Shown here one piece after another: positions 43,799 through 52,200 of a stretch of DNA of 64,000 nt. Under the pieces are notes generated by a model. That model saw only the letters and a program-made list of their open reading frames with translations. It did not search any database and was not told where the DNA came from. The stretch lies in the NCBI RefSeq assembly GCF_012277275.1, contig NZ_CP051155.1:1364001-1428000 (forward strand), in the 5' to 3' direction. Position 1 is the first letter of the stretch; each line of letters begins with the position of its first letter. The translations under genes and the position numbers were made by a program. Origin of the DNA: Gephyromycinifex aptenodytis (lineage in GTDB: Bacteria > Actinomycetota > Actinomycetes > Actinomycetales > Dermatophilaceae).

Positions 43799-44880
43799 GC
43801 GGTAGCTACCCTCGGGGTGCGATGGACAACGTCTTGCAGAACCCCCCTGAGATCAGCCGCAAAGTCAGCGCTAGTGAATTGTTCATGCACACGACGCTGC
43901 CCGGCCTGACCCATGGCACGTGCCCGGTCTGGGTCTTCTAAGAGAGAGGCCACCGCGTCCCTGAACGCCCGCGTATCGCCCGGCGGTACGAGCAGTCCCG
44001 TCACACCGTGCTCCACGTACGCGTTCAACCCCGGATTCGCGCTCGCAACGACGGGGCGTCCTGAGGCCATCGCCTCGGTCATGACGCTGAGCCCCGAACC
44101 GACCCGCGTCGGATGTAACGCCACTGCGACGACACTGGCGCGGCTATAACAGCCGCGCACCGCCTCATCCATCCTCCGACGGTGGACGATGCCGAGTCCT
44201 TGCGGCACCTGGACCGGCAGGGTGGTAGCGAGTTCGAGCGTGGCATGTGGCAGCGCGGACTGCAGATCGACCATCGCGGCCACGAGGGTGTCGTGATCAC
44301 GGAAACGGTCATCACCGACACTGAAGACACGACCAGGGATCGCTTCGGACCACGGACGCGGGCTGAAGAACTTCTCATCGACTCCGAACCGGACGAAATA
44401 CACCTTCTCCCGAGGCACCCCCATTTCCTCCACGAGGGTATTGACCATCGCAGGGCACTCGGTGAACACCCCTGCGACCCGAGCTAGGGCGCGCTTGGTG
44501 AGCGCGCTCGCCCCCGGCCAGGCTTCCCTGGTCGACGTCAGCCAGGCCACCCCGGTCACCACCGGGGGTCCCCCGCCCAGGAGGGCCGCGGGTAGCCCGG
44601 TGCGTTCATCCATCGTGAGGACGACGTCGGCGGATCTACGCAGCGGCGACAAACGTGACACCAGGGCGGGAAGCACCTCATAGCCGTGGCTGCGTGACTT
44701 CAGCACCCGCAGTGGTTGAGTGAACTGTCCTGGCCAGGACCGGCGAAAGACAACCGTCGTCTGCAAGTCCGCCAACCGATGCAGTCCGTAGGGAGTTGCA
44801 TCCGGAGCGAGCCCCCGCGCGTTTCTCCGACGCCATTCAGCCACGTCCAAGCTTTGCGGCAGCTCGACATACACCTTCAT
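43795..44880 (-). CDS. Family 4 glycosyltransferase
   Basis: A 361-residue GT-B protein. The donor domain has GRVFSVGDDRFRDHDTLV near residue 183, and VGSGLSVMTEAMASGRPVVA near 265 carries the second Glu of the donor site. PGDTRAFRDAVASLLEDP follows, as in many GT4 proteins. GAGG lies about 8 nt before the ATG. It is transcribed away from the modified-sugar cassette at 45192, with a shared upstream region. Confidence 0.82.
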   Translation of the reverse strand: MKVYVELPQSLDVAEWRRRNARGLAPDATPYGLHRLADLQTTVVFRRSWPGQFTQPLRVLKSRSHGYEVLPALVSRLSPLRRSADVVLTMDERTGLPAALLGGGPPVVTGVAWLTSTREAWPGASALTKRALARVAGVFTECPAMVNTLVEEMGVPREKVYFVRFGVDEKFFSPRPWSEAIPGRVFSVGDDRFRDHDTLVAAMVDLQSALPHATLELATTLPVQVPQGLGIVHRRRMDEAVRGCYSRASVVAVALHPTRVGSGLSVMTEAMASGRPVVASANPGLNAYVEHGVTGLLVPPGDTRAFRDAVASLLEDPDRARAMGQAGQRRVHEQFTSADFAADLRGVLQDVVHRTPRVATA

Positions 44881-45191
44881 CTCGACACCTCAGCTTCTGT
44901 CATCCCTACCAACGCCCCCCTCGCGTACAGACCCGTGCGTGTCATGAGCTCGGGCCCAAGGACGTAGCCCGCAGGTCACAGAGTCGCCCCGCGCGTCGAC
45001 GCTTTCGGCGCAAACCGCCAGGACAAGTAGCTGACACCCCTTGGCGTAAATAAGTGTCCCCCCCTTGCCGTTCATTGACCTCATCATCGGCGTTCAGAAC
45101 GTTCCTGAGCATAAAATTTAGACATTTACCCGTAACCTGGACAGTGTCGGCCTTGATTTGCTACGGCATCTGCTACTGCGAGGAGACCTCC
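44881..45191. other. Divergent intergenic region (311 bp)
   Basis: No gene is visible. The right part is unusually AT-rich (45108-45130, containing ATAAAATTTA) and probably holds the promoter of the cassette starting at 45192. Next to it lies an imperfect dyad around AACGTT (GTTCAG-AACGTTC-CTGAGC, 45092-45110), which may be a regulator site. A C-run follows GTAAATAAGTG at 45046-45065. Confidence 0.45.
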
Positions 45192-46463
45192 ATGTCTGAG
45201 GGTGCAGTCGCTACGCTTCGTTGTCGCATCTGCCAGTCCCCGTTGTTCGCCACCTTCGTCGACCTTGGCGCCTCTCCCCCGTGCGAAGCCATTCTCACCG
45301 CTGCAGAGGTTGATCAGGGTGAAGTTGCCTACCCCCTGCACGCCCGCATCTGCACCGAGTGCCTTCTCGTCCAAGTCCCTGAAATACTTACTGCGGCAGC
45401 GATTTTCACGGACGAATATCCCTACTTTTCGTCATTCTCAACTTCTTGGGTCGCGCACGCGAAGCGCTTCGTCGACGACACCTGCGAACGGCTACAGCTC
45501 GACGGGGACTCGTTCATCATCGAGGTCGCCAGCAACGACGGCTACCTGCTGCAGCATGTCCGCGATCTCGGTATCCGCTGTCTGGGTATCGAGCCCACCG
45601 CCAACACTGCCGGGGCGGCGAAAGACAAGGGCATCGAGACACAGGTGTGCTTTCTCGGTGCGCAGACCGCCGCCCAGATCGTCGAGCGGCACGGGCGCGC
45701 GGATCTGGTCATCGCGAACAACGTCTTCGCCCACGTCCCCGACCTTCGGGACTTCACCCAGGGGCTGGCGACCCTGCTTGCCGAGGAAGGGACTCTCACC
45801 ATCGAGGTCCCCCACCTGGCCAAACTGATCGAGCTGCGGCAGTACGACACCATCTACCACGAGCACTTCCAGTACTTCACGTTGCTCACCGCGAGCAGGG
45901 CTCTGGCCTTGGGCGGGCTCGTCGTCGTCGATGTCATGGAGCTGCCCACCCACGGCGGTTCGCTGCGGATCTATGCCCAGCACGCAAACCACGCTCGGCC
46001 GCCCTCACCGGCAGTCGCTCAGGTGCTCGCAGCCGAGAAACAAGCCGGGCTACACACCCTCCAGGGGCATCTCGGTTTCGAGGCAGCTGTCGCCAGTGTC
46101 AAACGGGGACTGTTGCGGTTCCTCCTGGACGCCCAGGAAAACGGCCGCACTGTGGTGGGCTACGGCGCTCCTGGCAAGGGGAACACGCTGCTCAACCACT
46201 GCGGCATCCGCGCAGACCTACTTCCCTTCACCGTGGACATGAATCCCCACAAGCACGGCAAATTCCTGCCCGGCAGTCGGATCCCGGTGCGCCCTCCTTC
46301 GGCGATCGCAGAGGCCAAACCCGACTACGTTCTCGTGCTGCCATGGAACCTTCGCGACGAGATCACCGCTCAACTGGCGCCGACCCTGGCAACGTGGGGC
46401 GGCAAGCTCGTCTTCGCCGTGCCCAGTCTGGATATCGTCACCCCGGAAGGGTCGCCCCAATGA
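45192..46463 (+). CDS. Class I SAM-dependent sugar C-methyltransferase-like protein
   Basis: A 423-residue protein of the family that includes NDP-hexose 3-C-methyltransferases. The N-terminal zinc-binding part has CRIC (Cys11, Cys14) and CTEC (Cys54, Cys57). The SAM-binding motif I EVASNDGYLL is at about 111-120, and IANNVFAHVPDL is the acidic/His-containing motif. The C-terminal domain has GYGAPGKGNTLLNHCGI. It should methylate a keto-deoxysugar nucleotide. GAGGAG precedes the ATG. It overlaps the next gene by ATGA, so it is part of a four-gene operon. Confidence 0.85.
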   Translation: MSEGAVATLRCRICQSPLFATFVDLGASPPCEAILTAAEVDQGEVAYPLHARICTECLLVQVPEILTAAAIFTDEYPYFSSFSTSWVAHAKRFVDDTCERLQLDGDSFIIEVASNDGYLLQHVRDLGIRCLGIEPTANTAGAAKDKGIETQVCFLGAQTAAQIVERHGRADLVIANNVFAHVPDLRDFTQGLATLLAEEGTLTIEVPHLAKLIELRQYDTIYHEHFQYFTLLTASRALALGGLVVVDVMELPTHGGSLRIYAQHANHARPPSPAVAQVLAAEKQAGLHTLQGHLGFEAAVASVKRGLLRFLLDAQENGRTVVGYGAPGKGNTLLNHCGIRADLLPFTVDMNPHKHGKFLPGSRIPVRPPSAIAEAKPDYVLVLPWNLRDEITAQLAPTLATWGGKLVFAVPSLDIVTPEGSPQ

Positions 46464-47278
46464 AGGTCGTGCTGTTCTGTGGTGGCTTCGGGATGCGCAT
46501 GCGCGATGGCGTCGATGATGTTCCCAAGCCGATGGCCATGGTGGGTGATCGCCCCCTGATCTGGCATGTGATGCGCTATTACGCCCATTTCGGACACCGG
46601 GAGTTCATCCTCGCGATGGGGTACGGCGCTCGGCATATCTCGCGCTACTTCTTGGACTACGACGAGACTCACTCCAACGACTTCGTCATCGAGAAGGGCC
46701 AGGTCCGCCCCCTGGCCACAGACGTCGCGGACTGGAAGATCACCTTCGTGCACACCGGCGTCGAGACCCCGATCGGTGAACGACTTCGGCGGGTAGCCCA
46801 CCACCTCGGCGACGACGAGTTCTTCCTGGCCAATTACGCCGACGTCCTCACGGACGCACCCCTTGACGACATGATCCGCGAGTTCATCGCAGGCGACGCG
46901 CTCGCCTCCATGCTCGCCGTTCCGCCACAGTCGGCCTTCCATATCATCGAGGTCGACGACCGGCACATCGTCGGCGACATCCGCTCCGTCGCCACGTTGC
47001 CCATGCGCGAGAACGGAGGGTACTTCGTCATGCGAAGAGAGTTGCTTGACGAACTGGAGCCGGGCCGTGACCTCGTCGGCGACACCTTGACGCGCCTAGC
47101 TCACCAAGGGCGGGTCCGGGCGTACCCCTACGACGGCTTCTGGATGCCAGCCGACACGGTCAAAGAACGAGTTGTCCTGGACCGACTGGCCATTGCCGGC
47201 GACGCACCCTGGCAAGTGTGGCGAGAGCGCGAGAAGGTACGCGAGCCTCTCATCCCCCAACCGTTGACGGGCCGCTGA
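46460..47278 (+). CDS. Sugar-1-phosphate nucleotidyltransferase (RfbF-like)
   Basis: A 272-residue nucleotidyltransferase. CGGFGMRMRDGVDDVPKPM at residues 7-25 is a variant of the G-G-x-G-x-R-L signature with Lys for phosphate binding. The EFILAMGYGARHISRYFLDY segment resembles glucose-1-phosphate cytidylyltransferases, and TPIGERLRRV follows. It probably makes an NDP-sugar for the cassette; whether the nucleotide is CTP or another cannot be told. The ATG overlaps the previous stop. Confidence 0.8.
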   Translation: MKVVLFCGGFGMRMRDGVDDVPKPMAMVGDRPLIWHVMRYYAHFGHREFILAMGYGARHISRYFLDYDETHSNDFVIEKGQVRPLATDVADWKITFVHTGVETPIGERLRRVAHHLGDDEFFLANYADVLTDAPLDDMIREFIAGDALASMLAVPPQSAFHIIEVDDRHIVGDIRSVATLPMRENGGYFVMRRELLDELEPGRDLVGDTLTRLAHQGRVRAYPYDGFWMPADTVKERVVLDRLAIAGDAPWQVWREREKVREPLIPQPLTGR

Positions 47279-47279
47279 C

Positions 47280-47939
47280 ATGCTTGCCCTGAACGCAGTG
47301 ACCTCAGCCGGTCCGCGTTCGGTCCTGGCGGTCGGCGCGCACTGCGATGACATCGAGATCGGGGCCGGCGCCACCCTGCACACGTGGGCGCGCCTAGCTC
47401 CAGAGACCCGCTTCACCTTCGTCGTGATGACATCGACCCCGCAGCGCGCGCGCGAGGCCCGAAACTGTCTCCGCGCTCTCGTGGAGCCCGCTACCAGCGA
47501 CGTCGTCGTGCATGAGCTGCGCGACACGCGGTTACCGGGCGACTACGACCGCGTCAAAGACATCCTGGCGGAACTGGCCCAGGAACCATGGGACCTCGTC
47601 TTGACCCATCAACGTTTCGACGCCCACCAGGATCATCGTCTCCTGGGAGAGCTGGCGCCCACGGCGTTTCGGGATCACCTCGTATGGCAGTTCGAGATCC
47701 CCAAGTGGGACGGGGACCTCGGCACGTCACAGGCGAACCTCTACGTCCCGTTGACCCAGGATGCCGTTGCGGCGAAGTGGGCGGCATTGGATGAGCACTA
47801 CGTCAGTCAGCGCGGAAAGGACTGGTGGGACGAGGAGACCTTCGCCGCCCTGGCGCGATTGCGAGGGATGGAATGCCGGCAGCGCTACGCCGAAGCGTTC
47901 CGGTGCGAGAAGGCCGTCGTGGACCTCGCCCTGCCATGA
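47280..47939 (+). CDS. PIG-L/LmbE-family deacetylase
   Basis: A 219-residue zinc hydrolase. The metal-binding motif reads AHCDDIEIGAG at about 20-30, a Cys variant common in sugar-cluster members of the family. HQRFDAHQDHRL near residue 115 supplies the other His ligands. The family removes acetyl groups from N-acetylated sugars, here probably a nucleotide- or lipid-linked sugar. The start is 1 nt after the previous stop, and its own stop overlaps the next start. Confidence 0.85.
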   Translation: MLALNAVTSAGPRSVLAVGAHCDDIEIGAGATLHTWARLAPETRFTFVVMTSTPQRAREARNCLRALVEPATSDVVVHELRDTRLPGDYDRVKDILAELAQEPWDLVLTHQRFDAHQDHRLLGELAPTAFRDHLVWQFEIPKWDGDLGTSQANLYVPLTQDAVAAKWAALDEHYVSQRGKDWWDEETFAALARLRGMECRQRYAEAFRCEKAVVDLALP

Positions 47940-49093
47940 GTTCCGCCGACGTCACGCCTGCCGCGGCCCACCCCATCCAGGCCCTCGACCACTGCCGTCT
48001 GTGCGGCGGTGCCCTGGAGCGTGTCCTCGACCTCGGCCAGCAGCCTGCCTGCGACCACTTCCCCCTCGTCGAGGCGCCGCGTCCCGATCCGACATGGCCC
48101 CTCGCTTTGGCGATGTGCCTACGGTGCGCCCTCGTCCAACTCGACCACGCCTCGCCGCCGGAGGAGGCGGCGCTGGCCGTGCAGAGCGCCACGATGAAAA
48201 GGCATGCCCAGGAGGTGACGGCACGGCTCTACCGGCGACTCGAACTGGGTACCTCGCCGCGAGTGCGGGAGTTCTCCAGTCACCACGGCGGGTCCTGGAT
48301 CGAGGCCTTCACTGCAGCCGGTGCACTGTCGGTGCACGAGCGCGCCGACGTGGTCATCGACAATCAAGCGATCATCCATAGCGAGCAACCCGATGCAGCG
48401 CTGGCGCGGCGGGTCGCCGCCCTTGCCGACGACGGGGTCCTGGTCGTCGAGTTCCATCATGCGGCTCGTCAACTGCGCGAGGCTCAGTTCGACACTGTGC
48501 GCCACGGGCATCCGCTCTACTTCTCCCTGCACTCCTGGGCAGCGGCTTGTGCACGTCATGACCTGGTCGTCGTCGATGCCTGGAGCGAGGAGGTCTTCGG
48601 TGGCTGTCTGATCGCGGTCGCCCGCCGCCGCGGCAGCCCGTCTGCGGCCGTGACGCGCATCCTCGAGCAGGAGCGTTCCGCCGGGGCGACGACACCGCAG
48701 GGCTACGCCCAACTGGGCGAGGACACCCGACGGGTATGCGATGACCTCGTCGCGACCCTCACCGAGGCGCGCAGGCGCGGCCGCACGGTAGCGGGCTACG
48801 GCGCAGGTTCTAAGTCGTGCACCCTGCTCGGCGTTGCCGGGATCGGGCCCGACCTGCTGCCCTTCACCGCCGACCTGTCGCCCGCGAAGCATGGACGCAG
48901 GATCCCCGGCGCAGGCATACCCATCGTGGCGCCCGAGGAGTTGATCAGGCGGGCACCCGAGACGGTAGTCATCCTCACCTGGGACATCGCCGCGGAGGTG
49001 ATCCACCAGCTCCGGTCGGGCGGGTTGGATGCCACGTTCGTCATTCCACAACCGACGCTTCGCATGGTCACGCCCGGGCAATCAGTCGATTAG
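47936..49093 (+). CDS. Methyltransferase-like protein with degenerate SAM site
   Basis: A 385-residue relative of the protein at 45192. It keeps the two Cys pairs (CRLC at 20-23, CLRC at 61-64) and the C-terminal GYGAGSKSCTLLGVAGI domain. The SAM-binding loop is not recognisable: the region at about 111-119 reads REFSSHHGG instead of EVASNDGYL, and the IANN segment is IDNQ. It may be an inactive partner, a binding protein, or an enzyme with another cofactor use. The ATG overlaps the PIG-L stop (ATGA), so it is co-translated with it. Confidence 0.75.
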   Translation: MSSADVTPAAAHPIQALDHCRLCGGALERVLDLGQQPACDHFPLVEAPRPDPTWPLALAMCLRCALVQLDHASPPEEAALAVQSATMKRHAQEVTARLYRRLELGTSPRVREFSSHHGGSWIEAFTAAGALSVHERADVVIDNQAIIHSEQPDAALARRVAALADDGVLVVEFHHAARQLREAQFDTVRHGHPLYFSLHSWAAACARHDLVVVDAWSEEVFGGCLIAVARRRGSPSAAVTRILEQERSAGATTPQGYAQLGEDTRRVCDDLVATLTEARRRGRTVAGYGAGSKSCTLLGVAGIGPDLLPFTADLSPAKHGRRIPGAGIPIVAPEELIRRAPETVVILTWDIAAEVIHQLRSGGLDATFVIPQPTLRMVTPGQSVD

Positions 49094-49798
49094 CTCCCAA
49101 CTACCCACCAGGCGCTGGCCGGGAATCTTGGCTGCCTCCCACCGCGCGGGGGTGAGGGTGAAGAGGTCGTAGTCGACCAACTCGCCGTGCAGTTCCCGCC
49201 ACTTGGGGATAGTCGCCTCGACCTCGAAGCCACTGAGCGCGAGAAATCTGCGCGGTAGGTGGTTGGCGCAGGCCACCGGGGCGTCGATGCGCTGAATACC
49301 AAGCTGGTTGATGAGCCTGTCCAGGACGAAGCCCAGACAGGCCCCTACCTGCTTGATCGACACCGTTGACGACGGTGAGAGCCACAGCCCCACCTCACAG
49401 GTGAGGCCCTGCGGCTGCAGATTCCAAAGCTGGATCTCACCGACGACGCTACCCGCACCGATGATCGCCATACAGGCCCCGGTTCCGGAGCGAGCACGCG
49501 CTTGCCAGGTGCGGCGGTGCTCGTGGAAAGCCACCCGATCCGTCGCGACGGCCATGTCCTCCGGCAATCCCCACCACGGCCGCATGCGCGTGTAGTTCGC
49601 GCGCATCGCCGCACCCCAGGAGTCGGCGTCACCGGGCTCTAACGGTCGACACATCGCCGACCCGCTACGGCCCTTACCGAGAACGGCCGTCACATCCTGG
49701 GGGTGATCTTTGGTAGCGGCGTTGCGGGCCGTGCGAACTGTGACGTAGACCTGCGCCGGGAGGACCTCCCGCAGGCGTTGGCGTATCTGAGTGCGCAT
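49082..49798 (-). CDS. GNAT-family N-acetyltransferase
   Basis: A 238-residue protein similar to RimJ/RimL-type GNAT enzymes (VVGEIQLWNL, GLWLSPSSTVSIKQVG, ACANHLPRRFLALSGFEVEATIPKW). These transfer an acetyl group from acetyl-CoA to an amine of a protein or sugar. In a locus that holds a deacetylase and an aminotransferase, an amino sugar is a plausible acceptor. Its 3' end overlaps the convergent gene at 47936 by 12 bp. The first 50 residues are basic and not part of the domain. Confidence 0.8.
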   Translation of the reverse strand: MRTQIRQRLREVLPAQVYVTVRTARNAATKDHPQDVTAVLGKGRSGSAMCRPLEPGDADSWGAAMRANYTRMRPWWGLPEDMAVATDRVAFHEHRRTWQARARSGTGACMAIIGAGSVVGEIQLWNLQPQGLTCEVGLWLSPSSTVSIKQVGACLGFVLDRLINQLGIQRIDAPVACANHLPRRFLALSGFEVEATIPKWRELHGELVDYDLFTLTPARWEAAKIPGQRLVGSWELID

Positions 49799-49906
49799 AT
49801 AGCCCTACTTTCCGGCCGCCTCGAAGCAGCCACCCAACCACCACGTTCGCGCCTTCGATCACGCTGCGCCTTGTCGCTGGGCGCAGACCGCAGTCACGGT
49901 AACGCC

Positions 49907-51229
49907 TCAGGCGCGGCGCCGGAACACCGGCTTGACGGGTGCTCCCCCCAGGTCTGCTGCGGGGTCACCGCGTTCAAGAGCCGCTGCATAGACCGGCGCC
50001 GCTGCGGCGAGCGCGGCAGCGGTGTGCTCGACATCGCGCGCGCTGATGGCGGTACTGACCACGAAGCTGGGCCCGACAACCCCGTGCAGGATGAGCTGCC
50101 GCATGAAAAGCGTACGGAACCCCTGCGAGGGCTGCTGCTGAGCGTCCAGTGTGGCGAACACCAGGTTGCAGTCGCGGCCGAGGATCTTCAGATACTCGCT
50201 CAGGCCCGCGTCGTCGATGACGCGCTCGAGTTCTTGACGTAGCGACCGGCCGATGGTGGCGAGTTGGTCCGAGACGCCCTCGGCCCGATGCACCTCGATC
50301 GTGGCCAGGAGGGCTGCCAGCCCACCGGATTCCGCGCCGTGCGTGGTCGAGAGCAGGAACACCCGGTCGTGCTGCGAATCCAGACCCCCGATCTCCATGA
50401 CCTCGCGCCGCCCCGCTAGCGCCGCGACAGAGAACCCGTTGCCGATCCCCTTGCCGAACGTGCATAGGTCCGGCACCGCCCCAACCAGGGCATGCGCACC
50501 TTGCAGCGCCCAACGGAATCCGGTGATCATCTCGTCGGCGATGACAAGGGCACCGTGGGCGTGCGCACACTCGATGACCTGACACAGGTACCCCGGCGGC
50601 GGTTCCAACGCGCCAGACTCCGGCTCAAGGACTAGCGCAGCGATCTGACCGGGATACTCCACGAAGAGTCGCTCAATCGCGGCTAGGTCGCCGTAGGGGA
50701 ATCCCACTGTGAGTTTCTGCACCGCTTCGGGGATGCCGGCATCCATCGGTGTCGTCCCGATGAACCAGTCGTCGGTGGAGAAGAAGGGTTGCCCGGTACA
50801 CACCGCGACCATGTCGCGTCCGGTGTACGCGCGGGCCAGCTTGACGGCTGCGGTTGTCACGTCGGAACCGTTCTTCGCGAACTTCACCATCTCCATGGTG
50901 GGAACGGCGTCGAGGAACGCGTCAGCGGCGTCCAGTTCCAGTAGCGAGGGCCGCACAAAGTTTGTCCCGCAGCGAATCTGCTTGCTCACCGCCTCGGTGA
51001 CCCGCGGGTGGGCGTGGCCCAGGATGACCGAGCGCAGCCCCGATCCGTACTCCACGTACTCGTTTCCGTCGATGTCCCAGACGTGGGAGCCAGCGCCTCG
51101 CGCAATGATCGGCGCACAATCCTGCGGGTACTGATCCGGGCCTTTGGCGTAGGTGTGGGCGCCTCCAGGGACGAGGGTGCGCAGTCGCTGGGCAGCGCGG
51201 CGTGACTGCTGGAATCTGTTCGGATCCAT
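49907..51229 (-). CDS. Class III PLP-dependent aminotransferase (glutamate-1-semialdehyde aminomutase-like)
   Basis: A 440-residue protein of fold type I. LVPGGAHTYAKGPDQYP near the N-terminus and FAKNGSDVTTAAVKLARAYTGR follow the glutamate-1-semialdehyde aminotransferase family. VIADEMITGFR near residue 240 holds the PLP-binding Asp, and TFGKGIGNGF near 265 the Schiff-base Lys. Heme-type GSAM genes are usually beside other hem genes, which are absent here. Relatives in polysaccharide clusters aminate keto sugars or polyols, so that is the preferred role. Good match over the whole length. Confidence 0.82.
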   Translation of the reverse strand: MDPNRFQQSRRAAQRLRTLVPGGAHTYAKGPDQYPQDCAPIIARGAGSHVWDIDGNEYVEYGSGLRSVILGHAHPRVTEAVSKQIRCGTNFVRPSLLELDAADAFLDAVPTMEMVKFAKNGSDVTTAAVKLARAYTGRDMVAVCTGQPFFSTDDWFIGTTPMDAGIPEAVQKLTVGFPYGDLAAIERLFVEYPGQIAALVLEPESGALEPPPGYLCQVIECAHAHGALVIADEMITGFRWALQGAHALVGAVPDLCTFGKGIGNGFSVAALAGRREVMEIGGLDSQHDRVFLLSTTHGAESGGLAALLATIEVHRAEGVSDQLATIGRSLRQELERVIDDAGLSEYLKILGRDCNLVFATLDAQQQPSQGFRTLFMRQLILHGVVGPSFVVSTAISARDVEHTAAALAAAAPVYAAALERGDPAADLGGAPVKPVFRRRA

Positions 51230-51593
51230 GACCGCACCCTCCCCGTACCGACCTGCCCATCATCACACCTGCCTCGGCACCCGGCACAGTCTCGTCCTGG
51301 CAGCAGTTCGTCCTGTCGCTGGGGATGCTCGCGGCTGGGGCCCCTTGGCCTGGCCGTTACCCGGTCGGCGCTGTTGCCGAACCGGATCAGGCGCCGCGGC
51401 GGCGTCATGCTCGCGGCGGCAGTCTCCACGGTCTCCGGCCGCGCCTACCTCATGGTCGTGTCCAAGGCAGGGAGAGGGCTTCGGGCGAGGCTCGAGCGTG
51501 CACCGGCGCCGGACGGGGCCTTTGAGTGTCGTTCCGGCCCGAGGTTGCCGCAGTGCTCGCAGCGCGCCCCGCCCTCGGCCGTACCCTGGGACG
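51230..51593. other. Divergent intergenic region (364 bp)
   Basis: No clear gene. A long open frame covers it in the MarR reading frame, but the residues before 51594 are Arg/Pro-rich and unlike MarR proteins. TACCCT at 51582-51587 ends 6 nt before the MarR GTG and fits a leaderless -10 box. Nothing else stands out. Confidence 0.5.
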
Positions 51594-52133
51594 GTGAACA
51601 CGCGCGAGGGAACGGCATGCGGACAGACTGAGCCGTCCCAGCAGCACGATGAGGTCGATCGGATCGTTGCCGCTTGGACCAGGGAATGGCCGGATGTCGA
51701 TTCCGAGCCGCTGCAGGTCCTCTCCCGGGTTTCCCGTCTTGCTCGGCACCTCGAACGCGCCCGCGCCACCTCTTTCAACGCGCACGACCTCGACGGGTGG
51801 GAGTTCGACGTCCTTTCCGCGCTCCGGCGAGCCGGGCAACCCTACGAGCTCTCCCCCGGGGCGCTGGTGCAGCAAACCCTGTCCACCAGCGGCACCATGA
51901 CCAACCGCATCGACCGCCTGCAACGCCGCGGCCTGGTCGAACGCCGCCCCGACCCCGCTGACCGCCGCAGCGTCAAAGTGCGTCTCCTGCCCCCCGGCGC
52001 AGAAGTCGTCGACGCAGCACTGGCCGACCTGCTGGCCCGCGAGCAGGCGATGCTCGGCGAACTGGGGCACGAGGAACGTAAAGTCCTGGCCACGCTGCTG
52101 CGGCGGTTGCTGCTGCCGCTGGAACCCTCCTGA
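51594..52133 (+). CDS. MarR-family transcriptional regulator
   Basis: A 179-residue winged-helix protein. DLDGWEFDVLSALRRAGQPYELSPG, QQTLSTSGTMTNRIDRLQRRGLVERRPDPADRRS form the recognition helix and wing typical of MarR. The GTG at 51594 is chosen because the conserved domain starts soon after it and a -10 box precedes it at leaderless spacing. It may regulate the divergent aminotransferase gene; ligand and targets are unknown. Confidence 0.82.
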   Translation: MNTREGTACGQTEPSQQHDEVDRIVAAWTREWPDVDSEPLQVLSRVSRLARHLERARATSFNAHDLDGWEFDVLSALRRAGQPYELSPGALVQQTLSTSGTMTNRIDRLQRRGLVERRPDPADRRSVKVRLLPPGAEVVDAALADLLAREQAMLGELGHEERKVLATLLRRLLLPLEPS

Positions 52134-52200
52134 GCCGCAGCATCACCCCGCCCGCGCCTGACACTCCGGGCGCATCACCTCGGCCGGTTCCGGCTGCGAC

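Noticed and set aside
45446-46459. Long open frame upstream of the nucleotidyltransferase start
   Set aside because: It is a +2 frame shadow of the methyltransferase gene; the real start is the ATG at 46460 in an ATGA overlap.
49907-51229. hemL for tetrapyrrole synthesis
   Set aside because: The protein is of the GSAM family, but no other heme gene is near, and the surrounding genes modify sugars.
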